Program-made: the position numbers and the translations under genes
Shown here: piece after piece, positions 34,591 through 42,338 of the stretch
Position numbering within the stretch: the stretch's first letter is position 1
Layout: each line of letters opens with the position of its first letter
Notes under the pieces: model-generated
Told to the model about the DNA's origin: nothing
The model's input: only the letters and a program-made list of their open reading frames with translations
Databases searched by the model: none
DNA from: Phycisphaerales bacterium
GTDB lineage: Bacteria; Planctomycetota; Phycisphaerae; Phycisphaerales; UBA1924
Direction: 5' to 3'
NCBI GenBank assembly: GCA_016742075.1
Contig: JACVCL010000008.1
Span: 1 to 44,645 of the forward strand
DNA length: 44,645 nt

Positions 34591-35639
34591 GCGTCGGCTA
34601 CCGCGCCGTGCAGTGGAGCCGCCCGAAGCGGCTTTATGACGCCTGCGCAGCCGGTGCCATGCTGGCTTATCTCGCGCTGTTCGTCGGGGCGGGCAAGCTG
34701 CTCTGGACGGGCCAGCGATCCATCAGCGACGAGGTGCTGCTCATCCGCGCGACCGGTTCGGGCGCGCTGGCCATGCTGCACGTGCTCCTGGTGATCGGGC
34801 CGCTGGCGCGGCTGACGCCCCGGGCACTCCCGCTGCTGTTCAACCGCCGTCACCTCGGTGTGATGACCTTCGCACTCGCGGCGCTCCACGGCACGCTGGT
34901 CGTTGGGTACTACCACGGGTTTGGCGCTGTCAACCCGATCCGGTCGCTGCTGGTCAACAACACCCGGTTCGACTCGCTGCGGGCGTTTCCCTTCGAGCTG
35001 CTCGGCTTCGCGGCCCTCCTCGTGATGTTCGTGATGGCGGCGACCAGCCATGACTTCTGGCTCAAGAATCTGGGCGCAGCGGCCTGGAAGCGCTTGCACA
35101 TGCTCGTATACCCGGCGTATGCCCTGCTCGTGGGTCATGTCGCCCTAGGGGCGGTGCAGTCGCCGCGTGCATGGCCCGCCGCCGCGGCGCTCGCGGCCGG
35201 CGCGGCGTGCGTCACCGGGTTTCATCTGGCCGCCGGATGGCGATCCCGCGGCCAGGACCGCGCCGCCCCGGTAGCCGACGGCTGGCTCGACGCCGGCCCA
35301 GCCGCGGAGATCCCGCTCGATCGCGCCCGGCTCGTGTGCGCCCCCGGCGGCGGTGAGCGCATCGCGGTGTTCCGGCACGCCGGCGGGATATCGGCGGTCA
35401 CCAACGTCTGCGCCCACCAGGGCGGACCGCTCGGCGAAGGGCGCGTTATCGACGGATGCATCACCTGCCCCTGGCACGGCTGGCAGTACCGCCCCGAAGA
35501 CGGATGTGCCCCGCCGCCGTTCAAGGAGAAGATTCCGACGCACCAGGTCCGCATCGTGGCCGGGCGCGTCCGGATCGACCCTCGCCCGCTGCCACCGGGC
35601 ACGGCGACGCCACCCGCCCGGGAGACTTCCGGTGCCTGA
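34587..35639 (+). CDS. Ferric-reductase-like membrane domain fused to a Rieske iron-sulfur domain
   Basis: 350 residues from the GTG at 34587. The N-terminal 220 residues contain about six hydrophobic helices with His residues in pairs, including HLGVMTFALAALHGTLVVGY and WKRLHMLVYPAYALLVGHVA, as in the heme-binding ferric reductase/MsrQ family. The C-terminal domain (about 245-335) is a Rieske [2Fe-2S] domain: C275-x-H277-x16-C294-x2-H297 within VCAHQGGPLGEGRV and CPWHGWQ. The two domains would allow electrons to pass between a membrane heme and a cytoplasmic or periplasmic Rieske cluster. Most Rieske domains of this type belong to oxygenases or cytochrome complexes, so the fusion is notable. 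The partner and acceptor are unknown. Confidence 0.87.
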   Translation: MSVGYRAVQWSRPKRLYDACAAGAMLAYLALFVGAGKLLWTGQRSISDEVLLIRATGSGALAMLHVLLVIGPLARLTPRALPLLFNRRHLGVMTFALAALHGTLVVGYYHGFGAVNPIRSLLVNNTRFDSLRAFPFELLGFAALLVMFVMAATSHDFWLKNLGAAAWKRLHMLVYPAYALLVGHVALGAVQSPRAWPAAAALAAGAACVTGFHLAAGWRSRGQDRAAPVADGWLDAGPAAEIPLDRARLVCAPGGGERIAVFRHAGGISAVTNVCAHQGGPLGEGRVIDGCITCPWHGWQYRPEDGCAPPPFKEKIPTHQVRIVAGRVRIDPRPLPPGTATPPARETSGA

Positions 35640-36378
35640 GCCCCCCATGACCCCCGCGGACGACGGCCTCTACGTCAACTACCTTCCGGTTCCGGCCGGC
35701 GTGCGAAGGTTCCTCCGCCGCGCAACCCCAAGCATGCTCGGTGTGATGCTGCTGTTCGGTGCGGCCTGGGCGTTCTCTCAGCGATCGCCGGGCGAAGCGG
35801 TCTGGGACGACGGCAAGCCGCGGACGATCTCCGGGGTGCTCCTCACGCGTCCGTACCCGGTGCTGCTGACCGACGATGGCGTATCGGTGCTGCTCGTGGA
35901 GGTCGGCAAGCACGGCCCCCGAGACCTTGCCCACGCCGAGGGCCGGCGGTGCGAGATTGTCGGCTGGCCGCTTGAACGTGAGGGCCGGACCATGATCGAG
36001 CTGGAACCCGGCGCCGACGCCGTGCGCCCGGGCTCGGCGCACGGCCCCGTCCCGGCGGCCCGATCCCTCGGCCGGGTGGCGCTGCGCGGCGAGATCGTCG
36101 ACTCCAAGTGCTATCTCGGGGCGATGAAGCCCGGAGAAGGCAAGACCCACAAAGCCTGCGCCACACTGTGCGTCCGGGGAGGCATTCCCCCGATGCTGGC
36201 CGTCGATACACCCGGCGGGCCTCGGTTCGTGCTCGTCGCCGATGCCGATGGCGGTCCGATGCCGGCGGAGTGCACGGCATTCATCGCAGAACCTGTTGAA
36301 GTGCGGGGCGAGTTGTTCGAGCGGGGCGGCCTTTACACGATCCGCACACGGGCCGCCGACATGTCCCCGGCGTGGTGA
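35632..36378 (+). CDS. Membrane-anchored Cys/His protein of unknown family
   Basis: 248 residues from the GTG at 35632, which overlaps the previous stop by eight bases and has GGGAGA six bases upstream; ATG at 35647 is an alternative. One transmembrane helix lies near residues 35-50 (PSMLGVMLLFGAAWAFS). The outer part contains beta-rich segments and one striking cluster: SKC160YLGAM, TH173KAC176ATLC180VRGG. Two cysteines, one His and a further Cys in this spacing suggest a metal, heme or iron-sulfur site. I recall similar KCYLG...CxxxCxRGG segments in uncharacterised proteins next to Rieske or redox genes but cannot name the family. Neighbours on both sides are redox proteins, so a periplasmic electron-transfer or metal-binding role is likely, by inference. 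Confidence 0.78.
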   Translation: MPEPPMTPADDGLYVNYLPVPAGVRRFLRRATPSMLGVMLLFGAAWAFSQRSPGEAVWDDGKPRTISGVLLTRPYPVLLTDDGVSVLLVEVGKHGPRDLAHAEGRRCEIVGWPLEREGRTMIELEPGADAVRPGSAHGPVPAARSLGRVALRGEIVDSKCYLGAMKPGEGKTHKACATLCVRGGIPPMLAVDTPGGPRFVLVADADGGPMPAECTAFIAEPVEVRGELFERGGLYTIRTRAADMSPAW

Positions 36379-36445
36379 CACCTGTGCGACCTCCGCGGCA
36401 TCCCATGTGGGCATCGTCACCCGATCCCGCCCCCCGGAGCCCGCT

Positions 36446-37417
36446 ATGCACCGCATCCCCGCGCTCGTGACCTGCATCGCCCTGTCGGTGGTGACCCGTC
36501 CGGCGCTCGCCGAGCCCGCCGCGTCGCCGCCCCCCGCGCCCGGGGCCGAAGCCTCCGCCGCCGAGCCGGGGCCGTTCACCGTGGGCGATCCCGGCCGCAG
36601 ATTTGAGTCGTCCTCGGCGCGCGGCCGGTATCTCGTCGTCCATTTCCTGCTCTCCGAAGACTGCCCGCTGTGCAGCAGGCTCGTCTCCGACTATTCCGCG
36701 GCGGCTCCGACGCTCGCGGGTGTCACCCAGATCTTCGTGAAGAACACCGACCCGACGCGGTTCAATGCGACGCTTCGATCGCTGAACGCCACCGACGACC
36801 TGCCGCTGTACCGCGACGCTGACGGAGCCCTCGCTTCCCGGTTCCGCATCCCCGGTGGGTATAAGTTCTACGGCCGCGAGATCGCCTTCCCTGCCGCCGT
36901 GGTCCTCGATCCGGCGGGGAAAGAGGTGTTCCGCTACGTCGGCAAGGCGAACACCGACCGCCTGGCCTTTGGCACGCTCGCATCGACCATCGCCCGTCTC
37001 AGCCGCGACGAAGCCTCAGATGAGTCGAACCTCGAGAAGGGCCTGGCGCTCAAGGGCTACGACCCGGTCTCCTACCTCGCCGACGGCCGGGCAGAGGAGG
37101 GCAAGGACGCGATCCATTCTTCGTTCAAAGGCATCACCTACCGCTTCGCGTCGGAATCGCACCGCGCGGCGTTCAACACCGAGCCCGACAAGTACGTGCC
37201 CGCCTACGGGGGCTGGTGCGCCACGGCGATGGCCGAGGGGCGGAAGGTGGAGATCGATCCCAAGAGCTTCAAGGTGACCAACGGCCGTGTATTCGTGTTC
37301 TACAAGGGTCTCTGGGGCAATGCGATCAACGACTGGAATAAGGACGAGCCCGGGCTGACGACCCAGGCCGACGAGCGGTGGTCGAAGCTGGTCGCGAAGA
37401 AGGGAGGCCGCCGGTGA
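36446..37417 (+). CDS. Secreted thioredoxin-fold/YHS-domain fusion protein
   Basis: 323 residues. The ATG at 36446 has GGAG seven bases upstream and starts a signal peptide (MHRIPALVTCIALSVVTRPALA). An Ala/Pro-rich linker leads to a thioredoxin/peroxiredoxin-like domain (about 45-190) with the redox motif C73-P-L-C76 in LLSEDCPLCSRLV and a later VVLDPAGKEVFRYVG. The C-terminal part (about 199-320) is a YHS domain: LKGYDPVSYLADGRAEEG and YRFASESHRAAFNTEPDKYVPAYGGWCA-like sequence. YHS domains bind metal in several families. The fusion suggests periplasmic thiol or copper/heavy-metal handling. It is followed, overlapping by four bases, by a DinB-fold gene. Confidence 0.85.
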   Translation: MHRIPALVTCIALSVVTRPALAEPAASPPPAPGAEASAAEPGPFTVGDPGRRFESSSARGRYLVVHFLLSEDCPLCSRLVSDYSAAAPTLAGVTQIFVKNTDPTRFNATLRSLNATDDLPLYRDADGALASRFRIPGGYKFYGREIAFPAAVVLDPAGKEVFRYVGKANTDRLAFGTLASTIARLSRDEASDESNLEKGLALKGYDPVSYLADGRAEEGKDAIHSSFKGITYRFASESHRAAFNTEPDKYVPAYGGWCATAMAEGRKVEIDPKSFKVTNGRVFVFYKGLWGNAINDWNKDEPGLTTQADERWSKLVAKKGGRR

Positions 37418-37980
37418 TCGCAACCTCGGACAGCGTGGCGTGCGGCTGCTGCCGCTCGGCGGCCGTTTCGGTCGCGAAGCCGGTCGGCGACCTGCTCGCG
37501 GATCTTCGAACCCTGCTCGGTGCCCTCGACGATCCGGCGTACGCCCGGCCGATGGGCGATCTGTTCCAGAACGCCACGATCGGCGGTCACGTGAGACACT
37601 GCCTCGACCATGTGCGGGCGGTGGTCGCCGGCCGCGGCGGCACGCTCGACTACGACGCCCGGGCCCGGGGCACGGCCGTCGAGGCGTCGGTGGAGGCGGC
37701 CGCCGCCGAGGTCGACCGCCTGGCCGCCGCGATCTCGGAACTGGCGGAGGCCTCGGCCGACGAGCCGGTGCGCGTGAAGGTGATGCTTCGGCGGGACGGC
37801 GTCGGCGGCACCTTCGGCTCGACGCTCGGCCGGGAACTAGCCTTCGTGCTCAGTCACACCATCCACCACTTCGCGACGATCCGCGGTATGGCGGCGGCTC
37901 TGGGCGTCGGTGTCTCCTGTTCGTTCGGCTTCGCGCCCTCGACGCTTGCGCATCAGGACGCCCGCCCGTGTGCACGGTGA
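37414..37980 (+). CDS. DinB-fold protein, probable metal-dependent thiol transferase-like
   Basis: 188 residues from the GTG at 37414, overlapping the previous stop (GTGA). The helical-bundle pattern and histidines fit the DinB/YfiT superfamily: H59 and H62/H66 in GGHVRHCLDHVRAV and a C-terminal FVLSHTIHHFATIRGMAAAL with paired His that usually complete the metal site. An N-terminal CGCC cluster is unusual for the family. Members include bacillithiol and mycothiol S-transferases as well as damage-induced proteins of unknown role. A thiol-transfer role would match the redox neighbours, but this is not shown. It overlaps the NRDE gene by 13 bases. Confidence 0.78.
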   Translation: MIATSDSVACGCCRSAAVSVAKPVGDLLADLRTLLGALDDPAYARPMGDLFQNATIGGHVRHCLDHVRAVVAGRGGTLDYDARARGTAVEASVEAAAAEVDRLAAAISELAEASADEPVRVKVMLRRDGVGGTFGSTLGRELAFVLSHTIHHFATIRGMAAALGVGVSCSFGFAPSTLAHQDARPCAR

Positions 37981-38729
37981 CGATGGTCCGGGTCACGGCA
38001 CGCGACGGACGGCCGTCGACGCGCATTCTGTGCAATCGCGACGAAAGCCGGCGGCGTGCGCGGTGCCAGGCGGTCCGCGTCGTGCACTGCGGCCCGGTGC
38101 GGGTCGCCATGCCGATCGACGGCGAGGCGGGCGGCACGTGGATCGGTGTCAGCGACTCGGGCTTGGTGGCGGTGCTTCTGAACCGAAGCGCACTCGGCAT
38201 GACGACCACCCCCGGTCGCCGCAGCCGTGGCGAGATTGTGCCGTCCGTGCTCCGCGGCCGGAGTTTCGAGGAAGCCAGCGATATCGCTTCGTCGCTTCCC
38301 GCCCCGCTCTACCCGCCATTCCGCCTTCTGCTCGTGAGTTCCGATCGGGCGGCGGTGTTCGGGGCCGATGGCGTGACAATGAAGCCCGATGAGCCCGCCC
38401 CGGCCGGCGATACGCTGATCCTGTCGTCATCAGGCTTGGGTGATCAGCTCGTCGAGGGGCCCCGCGCCGGGTTCTTCAGGCAGCTGCTCTCCGAGTGTGC
38501 CGACCCGCTCGAAGCCCAGCGTGCCCTGCACGAATCGGTGTGGCCCGGACGGGAACACCTGAGCGTGCTTATGTCCCGACCCGACGCCCGCACCCGCAGC
38601 CGGACCGAGGCGGGGCTCGACCCCGGGCGGGGGTGGATCCGCCACACGCCCATCGGCGATGATCTCTGTCCGACCGGCGAAGTGTCGTCCGCAGCGCTCT
38701 CCTGGTCCGGAGCGGAGGCCCCGGTTTGA
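37968..38729 (+). CDS. NRDE-family (TANGO2-like) protein
   Basis: 253 residues. The GTG at 37968 is chosen because it places Cys at position 2 (MCTVTMV), as in essentially all NRDE proteins, and then gives ILCN23RDESRR, the family name motif N-R-D-E. A later GGTWIGVSDSGLVAVLLNRS is also typical. The fold is an N-terminal-nucleophile-like hydrolase sandwich; eukaryotic TANGO2 and a bacterial relative have been linked to heme mobilisation. A heme or redox role would fit the neighbouring ferric-reductase-like and Rieske proteins. The 13-base overlap with the DinB gene indicates co-translation. Confidence 0.87.
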   Translation: MCTVTMVRVTARDGRPSTRILCNRDESRRRARCQAVRVVHCGPVRVAMPIDGEAGGTWIGVSDSGLVAVLLNRSALGMTTTPGRRSRGEIVPSVLRGRSFEEASDIASSLPAPLYPPFRLLLVSSDRAAVFGADGVTMKPDEPAPAGDTLILSSSGLGDQLVEGPRAGFFRQLLSECADPLEAQRALHESVWPGREHLSVLMSRPDARTRSRTEAGLDPGRGWIRHTPIGDDLCPTGEVSSAALSWSGAEAPV

Positions 38730-39874
38730 GCTCTTCGCACGCGATGTCTGCCGAGCGTGCTCTGCCCCGCGGTGGGTTCTCCGACCGCCTGCGGGCACGG
38801 CTGGCGCGGCTGAGAAAGTGGGAGTACTGGCCCTCGGCGGCGGTGTACGCACCGATGATCCCGTTCTTTCTCGCTCGCGCGTTCGACCGACCGGGCCTGA
38901 CGGCGTGCCTGAACGTGAACCCACCGATCCCGCTCGGTGGGCTCGTCGGCGAGTCCAAGTCGGCGATTCTCGGTTTGTTCCCGCCCGAGGCGGTCGTGCC
39001 GTTCGTCGCCATCGCCCCCGGGCCGGCCGACGAGCGGCTCTTCCGGCTCCGCACGGCAATGAGCGCCCAGGGCTGGGGGTGGCCGCTTGTGCTCAAGCCG
39101 GATGTGGGAGAGCGCGGCGAGGCCGTCACACTCGTGCGCGATGAGGCCGCGGCGCGGCGCTGCCTGCTCCGGTGTCCCGACTCGCTGGTGGCCCAGCCCT
39201 ATCACCCGGGTCCGCTGGAGGTGGGCGTCTTCTACATCCGCATGCCGGGCTGGCGCCGGGGGCGGGTGTTGTCGATCACCGACAAACGGTTCCCGTGCGT
39301 CATCGGCGACGGCGTGTCGTCGGTGCGCGAACTCGCGTGGCGGCACGATCGTCACCGGGCGCAGGCCGCGGGCATCATCTCGGGGTACGAGGGCGATCCC
39401 GATCGGGTGCCGGCCGCCGGCGAGAGCGTGCCCCTGGGGTTCCGCGGCAACCACTGCCGGGGGGCGATGTTCCTCGACGGCTCGGGCCTCATCACGCCGG
39501 CGCTCACCCGCCGGATCGACGCGTGGGCCCGTCACGCCGGAGTGCACTTCGGCCGTTTCGACATCCGCTTCGCGCGACCGGAAGATCTGGCCGAGGGACG
39601 CCGCCTGGCCATTGTCGAGTTCAACGGCGTCCTGTCGGAGTCGACGAACATCTACGACCCCTCGACGGGTTTCTGGCGCGCCCAGGCGATCCTCCGCCGC
39701 CAGTGGCGATGGGCGTACCGGATCGGCGCGGCGGTCGGGGAGCAGACCAAGACCGAGCCTCCGTCGCTGGGAGCGGTGTGGCGGGCGGTGCGTGGGCATG
39801 CGCGGCTGCTGGCGGCCCGGGCGAAGGCCGGAAAGCGCCCCCGGGAGGACTCGAACCTCCAACCGACGGATTAG
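38726..39874 (+). CDS. ATP-grasp carboxylate-amine ligase-like protein
   Basis: 382 residues. The TTG at 38726 overlaps the NRDE stop (TTGA); ATG at 38744 is an alternative. The N-terminal part has GGLVGESKSAIL and a helical region; the ATP-grasp core shows PLVLKPDVGERGEAVTLV (nucleotide-binding beta hairpin, about 116-133) and, near the C-terminus, FDIRFARPEDLAEGRRLAIVEFNG, where the acidic and Asn residues usually bind Mg-ATP. The substrate is unknown; the neighbours give no peptide or lipid target. The last 13 codons and the stop (39836-39874) lie inside the tRNA-Arg gene on the other strand, so the C-terminal PREDSNLQPTD is antisense tRNA. The true end is where the frame closes, but those residues are probably not functional. 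Confidence 0.83.
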   Translation: MSSSHAMSAERALPRGGFSDRLRARLARLRKWEYWPSAAVYAPMIPFFLARAFDRPGLTACLNVNPPIPLGGLVGESKSAILGLFPPEAVVPFVAIAPGPADERLFRLRTAMSAQGWGWPLVLKPDVGERGEAVTLVRDEAAARRCLLRCPDSLVAQPYHPGPLEVGVFYIRMPGWRRGRVLSITDKRFPCVIGDGVSSVRELAWRHDRHRAQAAGIISGYEGDPDRVPAAGESVPLGFRGNHCRGAMFLDGSGLITPALTRRIDAWARHAGVHFGRFDIRFARPEDLAEGRRLAIVEFNGVLSESTNIYDPSTGFWRAQAILRRQWRWAYRIGAAVGEQTKTEPPSLGAVWRAVRGHARLLAARAKAGKRPREDSNLQPTD

Positions 39875-39909
39875 AAATCCGTTGCTCTGTCCAGTTGAGC
39901 TACGGGGGC
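39836..39909 (-). tRNA. tRNA-Arg (anticodon UCU)
   Basis: A complete cloverleaf on the minus strand, 74 bases. The acceptor stem is GCCCCCG (from 39909) pairing with CGGGGGC (39843 to 39837), with discriminator G at 39836. D-arm GCTC...GAGC; anticodon stem ACGGA/TCCGT with loop TTTCTAA, so the anticodon is TCT, reading AGA. T-arm GGAGG TTCGAGT CCTCC. The CCA end is not encoded. On the same strand, TAGGAT (39919-39924 on the plus strand) ends nine bases before the 5' end and is a likely -10 box. AGA is a rare codon in this GC-rich genome, so this tRNA would serve a minor codon. Confidence 0.95.
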
Positions 39910-39955
39910 GTTCACGAAATCCTAGCGGTCCGAGCCACGGGCCGCCGGGCGCTGG

Positions 39956-39961
39956 TACCTT
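39956..39961 (+). promoter_or_regulatory. Candidate leaderless -10 box for the secreted EEP protein
   Basis: TACCTT ends seven bases before the ATG at 39969, and no Shine-Dalgarno site is visible upstream. This matches a leaderless transcription start, between the divergent tRNA gene and this gene. Confidence 0.35.
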
Positions 39962-39968
39962 CGACCGC

Positions 39969-41210
39969 ATGAGCAGTCCGAAGACGTGGCTGGCGATCGT
40001 CGTCGTGATGTCGGTCCTGGTGCCCGCGGCGACGGCGACCGGACCGTCCGGGCCCGTCCGGGCGCGCGTGATGACGTTCAACATTCTCGACGCCCGAAGC
40101 GACGCCCTCGCGTCCGGGACCGATGCGAGGCTGAAGCGCGTGGCCGCCGTCATCCAGCGTCTGCGGCCCGATGTGCTGCTCCTCAACGAGATCCAGTACG
40201 ACGCGCCCGACGGCCACAATGCGCAGGCCTTCGCCGACCGGTATCTCGCGGTCTCGCAGGGCCAAGGGCTCGAGCCTCTGAGTCTCACCGCGTTCATGCG
40301 GGCCAGCAACACGGGCGTGCCCTCCGGGCTCGATCTCGATAGGAACGGCGCGGTCGACACAACGCCCGGCACCCGGACCTACGGCGGCGACTGCTTCGGC
40401 TATGGCGAGTTTCCGGGCCAGTTCGCGATGGGCCTGCTGGTTCGTGCGGATTGGGCCATCGAGGCCGAGCACGTGCGTACGTTTCAGAACTTCCTCTGGC
40501 GCGACATGCCCGGCGCCGATCTGCCCCCGCGGCTCGACGCCGCCCGCAAGCCGATCGACGGAGACCTTCTCGCCGGCGAGGGCTGGTACACCGCCGAGGC
40601 GCTGGCCAAGTTCCGGCTCAGCAGCAAGAGCCACTGGGATGTTCCGGTGCGCATGGGGGGGGCCGGGGCTCCGGTGATCCACGTCCTGGCCAGCCACCCG
40701 ACGCCGCCCGCCTTCGACGGCCCCGAGGGCCGCAACCAGCGCCGCAATCACGACGAGATCCGACTGTGGAAGGAGCATCTCAGCGGCGCCCCGTGGCTCA
40801 CCGACGACAACGGCCTGGGCGGCGGGCTCGATCAACGGGCCTGGTTCGTCATCATGGGCGACCTGAACGCCGACCCCGAGCGGGGCAGCAGCCGCGGCCG
40901 GGCGATCGGGCAACTGCTCGCCCACCCGCGTGTCGACGGCGACTTCCGGCCGGTGAGCACGATCGGTCTCCCCCGGCTGCAGCCCCAGGACACCGCCGAC
41001 TTCAGGCTCCGGGTCGACTACATCCTGCCCGCCAGGGGCATCCGGGTGCTCGCGGGCGGGGTTTGGCGGGGGGCCGCCGACAGCCCGGGCGAGGGCCCCG
41101 CCGTTCCGGGGTGGGAGTCGGGCGAGGGGCCGAGCGACCACTTCCCCGTCTGGCTCGACATCGAGGTGCCCGTGGCCGTCGAAGAGCCCAAGGGAAGCGC
41201 CAAGCCCTGA
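39969..41210 (+). CDS. Secreted endonuclease/exonuclease/phosphatase-family protein
   Basis: 413 residues. A signal peptide covers residues 1-25 (MSSPKTWLAIVVVMSVLVPA). The EEP fold follows: RVMTFNILDARSD with the metal-binding Asn, DVLLLNEIQYDAPDGH with the catalytic Glu, VIHVLASHPTPP, WFVIMGDLNADPERGS with the Asp-Leu-Asn triad, and the C-terminal GPSDHFPVWLDIEV with the Ser-Asp-His. These residues are complete, so the enzyme is probably active as a periplasmic or extracellular phosphodiesterase/phosphatase or nuclease; the substrate cannot be told from sequence. In related secreted proteins, substrates range from nucleic acid to lipids such as sphingomyelin. Confidence 0.9.
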   Translation: MSSPKTWLAIVVVMSVLVPAATATGPSGPVRARVMTFNILDARSDALASGTDARLKRVAAVIQRLRPDVLLLNEIQYDAPDGHNAQAFADRYLAVSQGQGLEPLSLTAFMRASNTGVPSGLDLDRNGAVDTTPGTRTYGGDCFGYGEFPGQFAMGLLVRADWAIEAEHVRTFQNFLWRDMPGADLPPRLDAARKPIDGDLLAGEGWYTAEALAKFRLSSKSHWDVPVRMGGAGAPVIHVLASHPTPPAFDGPEGRNQRRNHDEIRLWKEHLSGAPWLTDDNGLGGGLDQRAWFVIMGDLNADPERGSSRGRAIGQLLAHPRVDGDFRPVSTIGLPRLQPQDTADFRLRVDYILPARGIRVLAGGVWRGAADSPGEGPAVPGWESGEGPSDHFPVWLDIEVPVAVEEPKGSAKP

Positions 41211-41282
41211 CGCTCCGCCTATCCTTGCGACCCCGCCCAGGGCGAGCCGGACGCCGCCCGGGCCGGGCACCCGCGACGATCG

Positions 41283-42317
41283 ATGACGCAGCTCAACGCC
41301 GAGCCTCTCGCAGCGGTTCAGCCGGTCGAACGGCCGAGCCCCGCCGCGGTCGCGGCGATCGCCGACGGGGTGCCGAGCCTCGGCGAAGCGGCCGGCGGAT
41401 GGCGCAGCGCCGTCGAGCTCACCAAGCCCGGCATTGTCAAGCTCGTCACGGTCACCTCCGCGGTCGGCTTTGCGCTGGGGGCGTTGCAGAGGGGGTGGGA
41501 GGGGTGGAGCTTCATCTGGATGGCCGCGGCGTGCATCGCCGGCACCGCCCTCTCCGCGGCCGGCGCCAACGCGCTCAACCAGGTCATCGAGCGCCGCCGT
41601 GACGCCCTGATGCACCGCACCCGCCATCGGCCCATTCCGGGCGGCCGCATCGCCCCGCTGCACGGCCTGGCGCTGGGCACCGCCCTTTCGGTGGTGGGCG
41701 TGGTGGCCCTGGGGCTTTCGCTCAACGGGGCCGCGGCCACCGTCTCGGCGGTGACGATCGTCACCTACCTCTTCTGGTACACGCCGCTCAAGCCTCATAC
41801 GCCGCTGGCCACCCTCGTCGGCGCCATCCCCGGGGCCCTGCCGCCGCTGATCGGGTGGTCGGCCGCGTCGCTCGACCCGTGGGCGTCGATCGTTCCCATC
41901 GGCTCGTGGGAACTGCTCCTGGGCGGTTGGTCGGTATTTCTGATCATGTTCGTCTGGCAGGTGCCGCACTTCCTGGCGATCGCGTGGAAGTACCGCGACG
42001 ACTACGCCCGAGGCGGCCACATGGTGCTGCCGGTGGTCGATCCCGGCGGCGGTCGCACCGCGGCGGCCGTCGTCATGTGGTCGTGGGCGCTGGTCGCGGT
42101 CAGCTTCTCCCCCGTGCTCGCCATGCCCGGGCGGATCGGCGTGCTCTACGCCGCCATCGCCTTCGCCGCGGGCATGGGAATGGTCTGGCGGGCCCACAAG
42201 CTCGCCCGCGATCGCACCGACGAAGCGGCGCGCGGCCTGTTCTTCGCCTCGATTATCTACCTTCCGGTCGTGCTGCTCATCCTCGTCACCGACGGCGCGA
42301 TGCATCGCCTGTTCTGA
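41283..42317 (+). CDS. ctaB: Protoheme IX farnesyltransferase (heme O synthase)
   Basis: 344 residues. After a 40-residue polar N-terminus, the UbiA-type motif ANALNQVIERRRDALMHRTR (about 93-113) binds the prenyl diphosphate through Mg, and the second Asp/His/Arg-rich motif includes YRDDYARGGHMVLPVV. Nine hydrophobic helices, including WQVPHFLAIAWKY with the conserved His, support the family. The enzyme attaches farnesyl to heme B, giving heme O, the precursor of heme A for cytochrome oxidase. The ATG at 41283 lacks a clear ribosome site. It is followed 15-21 bases later by an SCO gene. Confidence 0.95.
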   Translation: MTQLNAEPLAAVQPVERPSPAAVAAIADGVPSLGEAAGGWRSAVELTKPGIVKLVTVTSAVGFALGALQRGWEGWSFIWMAAACIAGTALSAAGANALNQVIERRRDALMHRTRHRPIPGGRIAPLHGLALGTALSVVGVVALGLSLNGAAATVSAVTIVTYLFWYTPLKPHTPLATLVGAIPGALPPLIGWSAASLDPWASIVPIGSWELLLGGWSVFLIMFVWQVPHFLAIAWKYRDDYARGGHMVLPVVDPGGGRTAAAVVMWSWALVAVSFSPVLAMPGRIGVLYAAIAFAAGMGMVWRAHKLARDRTDEAARGLFFASIIYLPVVLLILVTDGAMHRLF

Positions 42318-42338
42318 CACGGCGAATACCCCGTGACC

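Noticed and set aside
39840-39910. Protein-like peptides of the PREDSNLQ and GRTRTSNRRIRNPLLCPVELRG kind
   Set aside because: These are antisense or shifted translations of the tRNA-Arg gene, a well-known source of false annotations.
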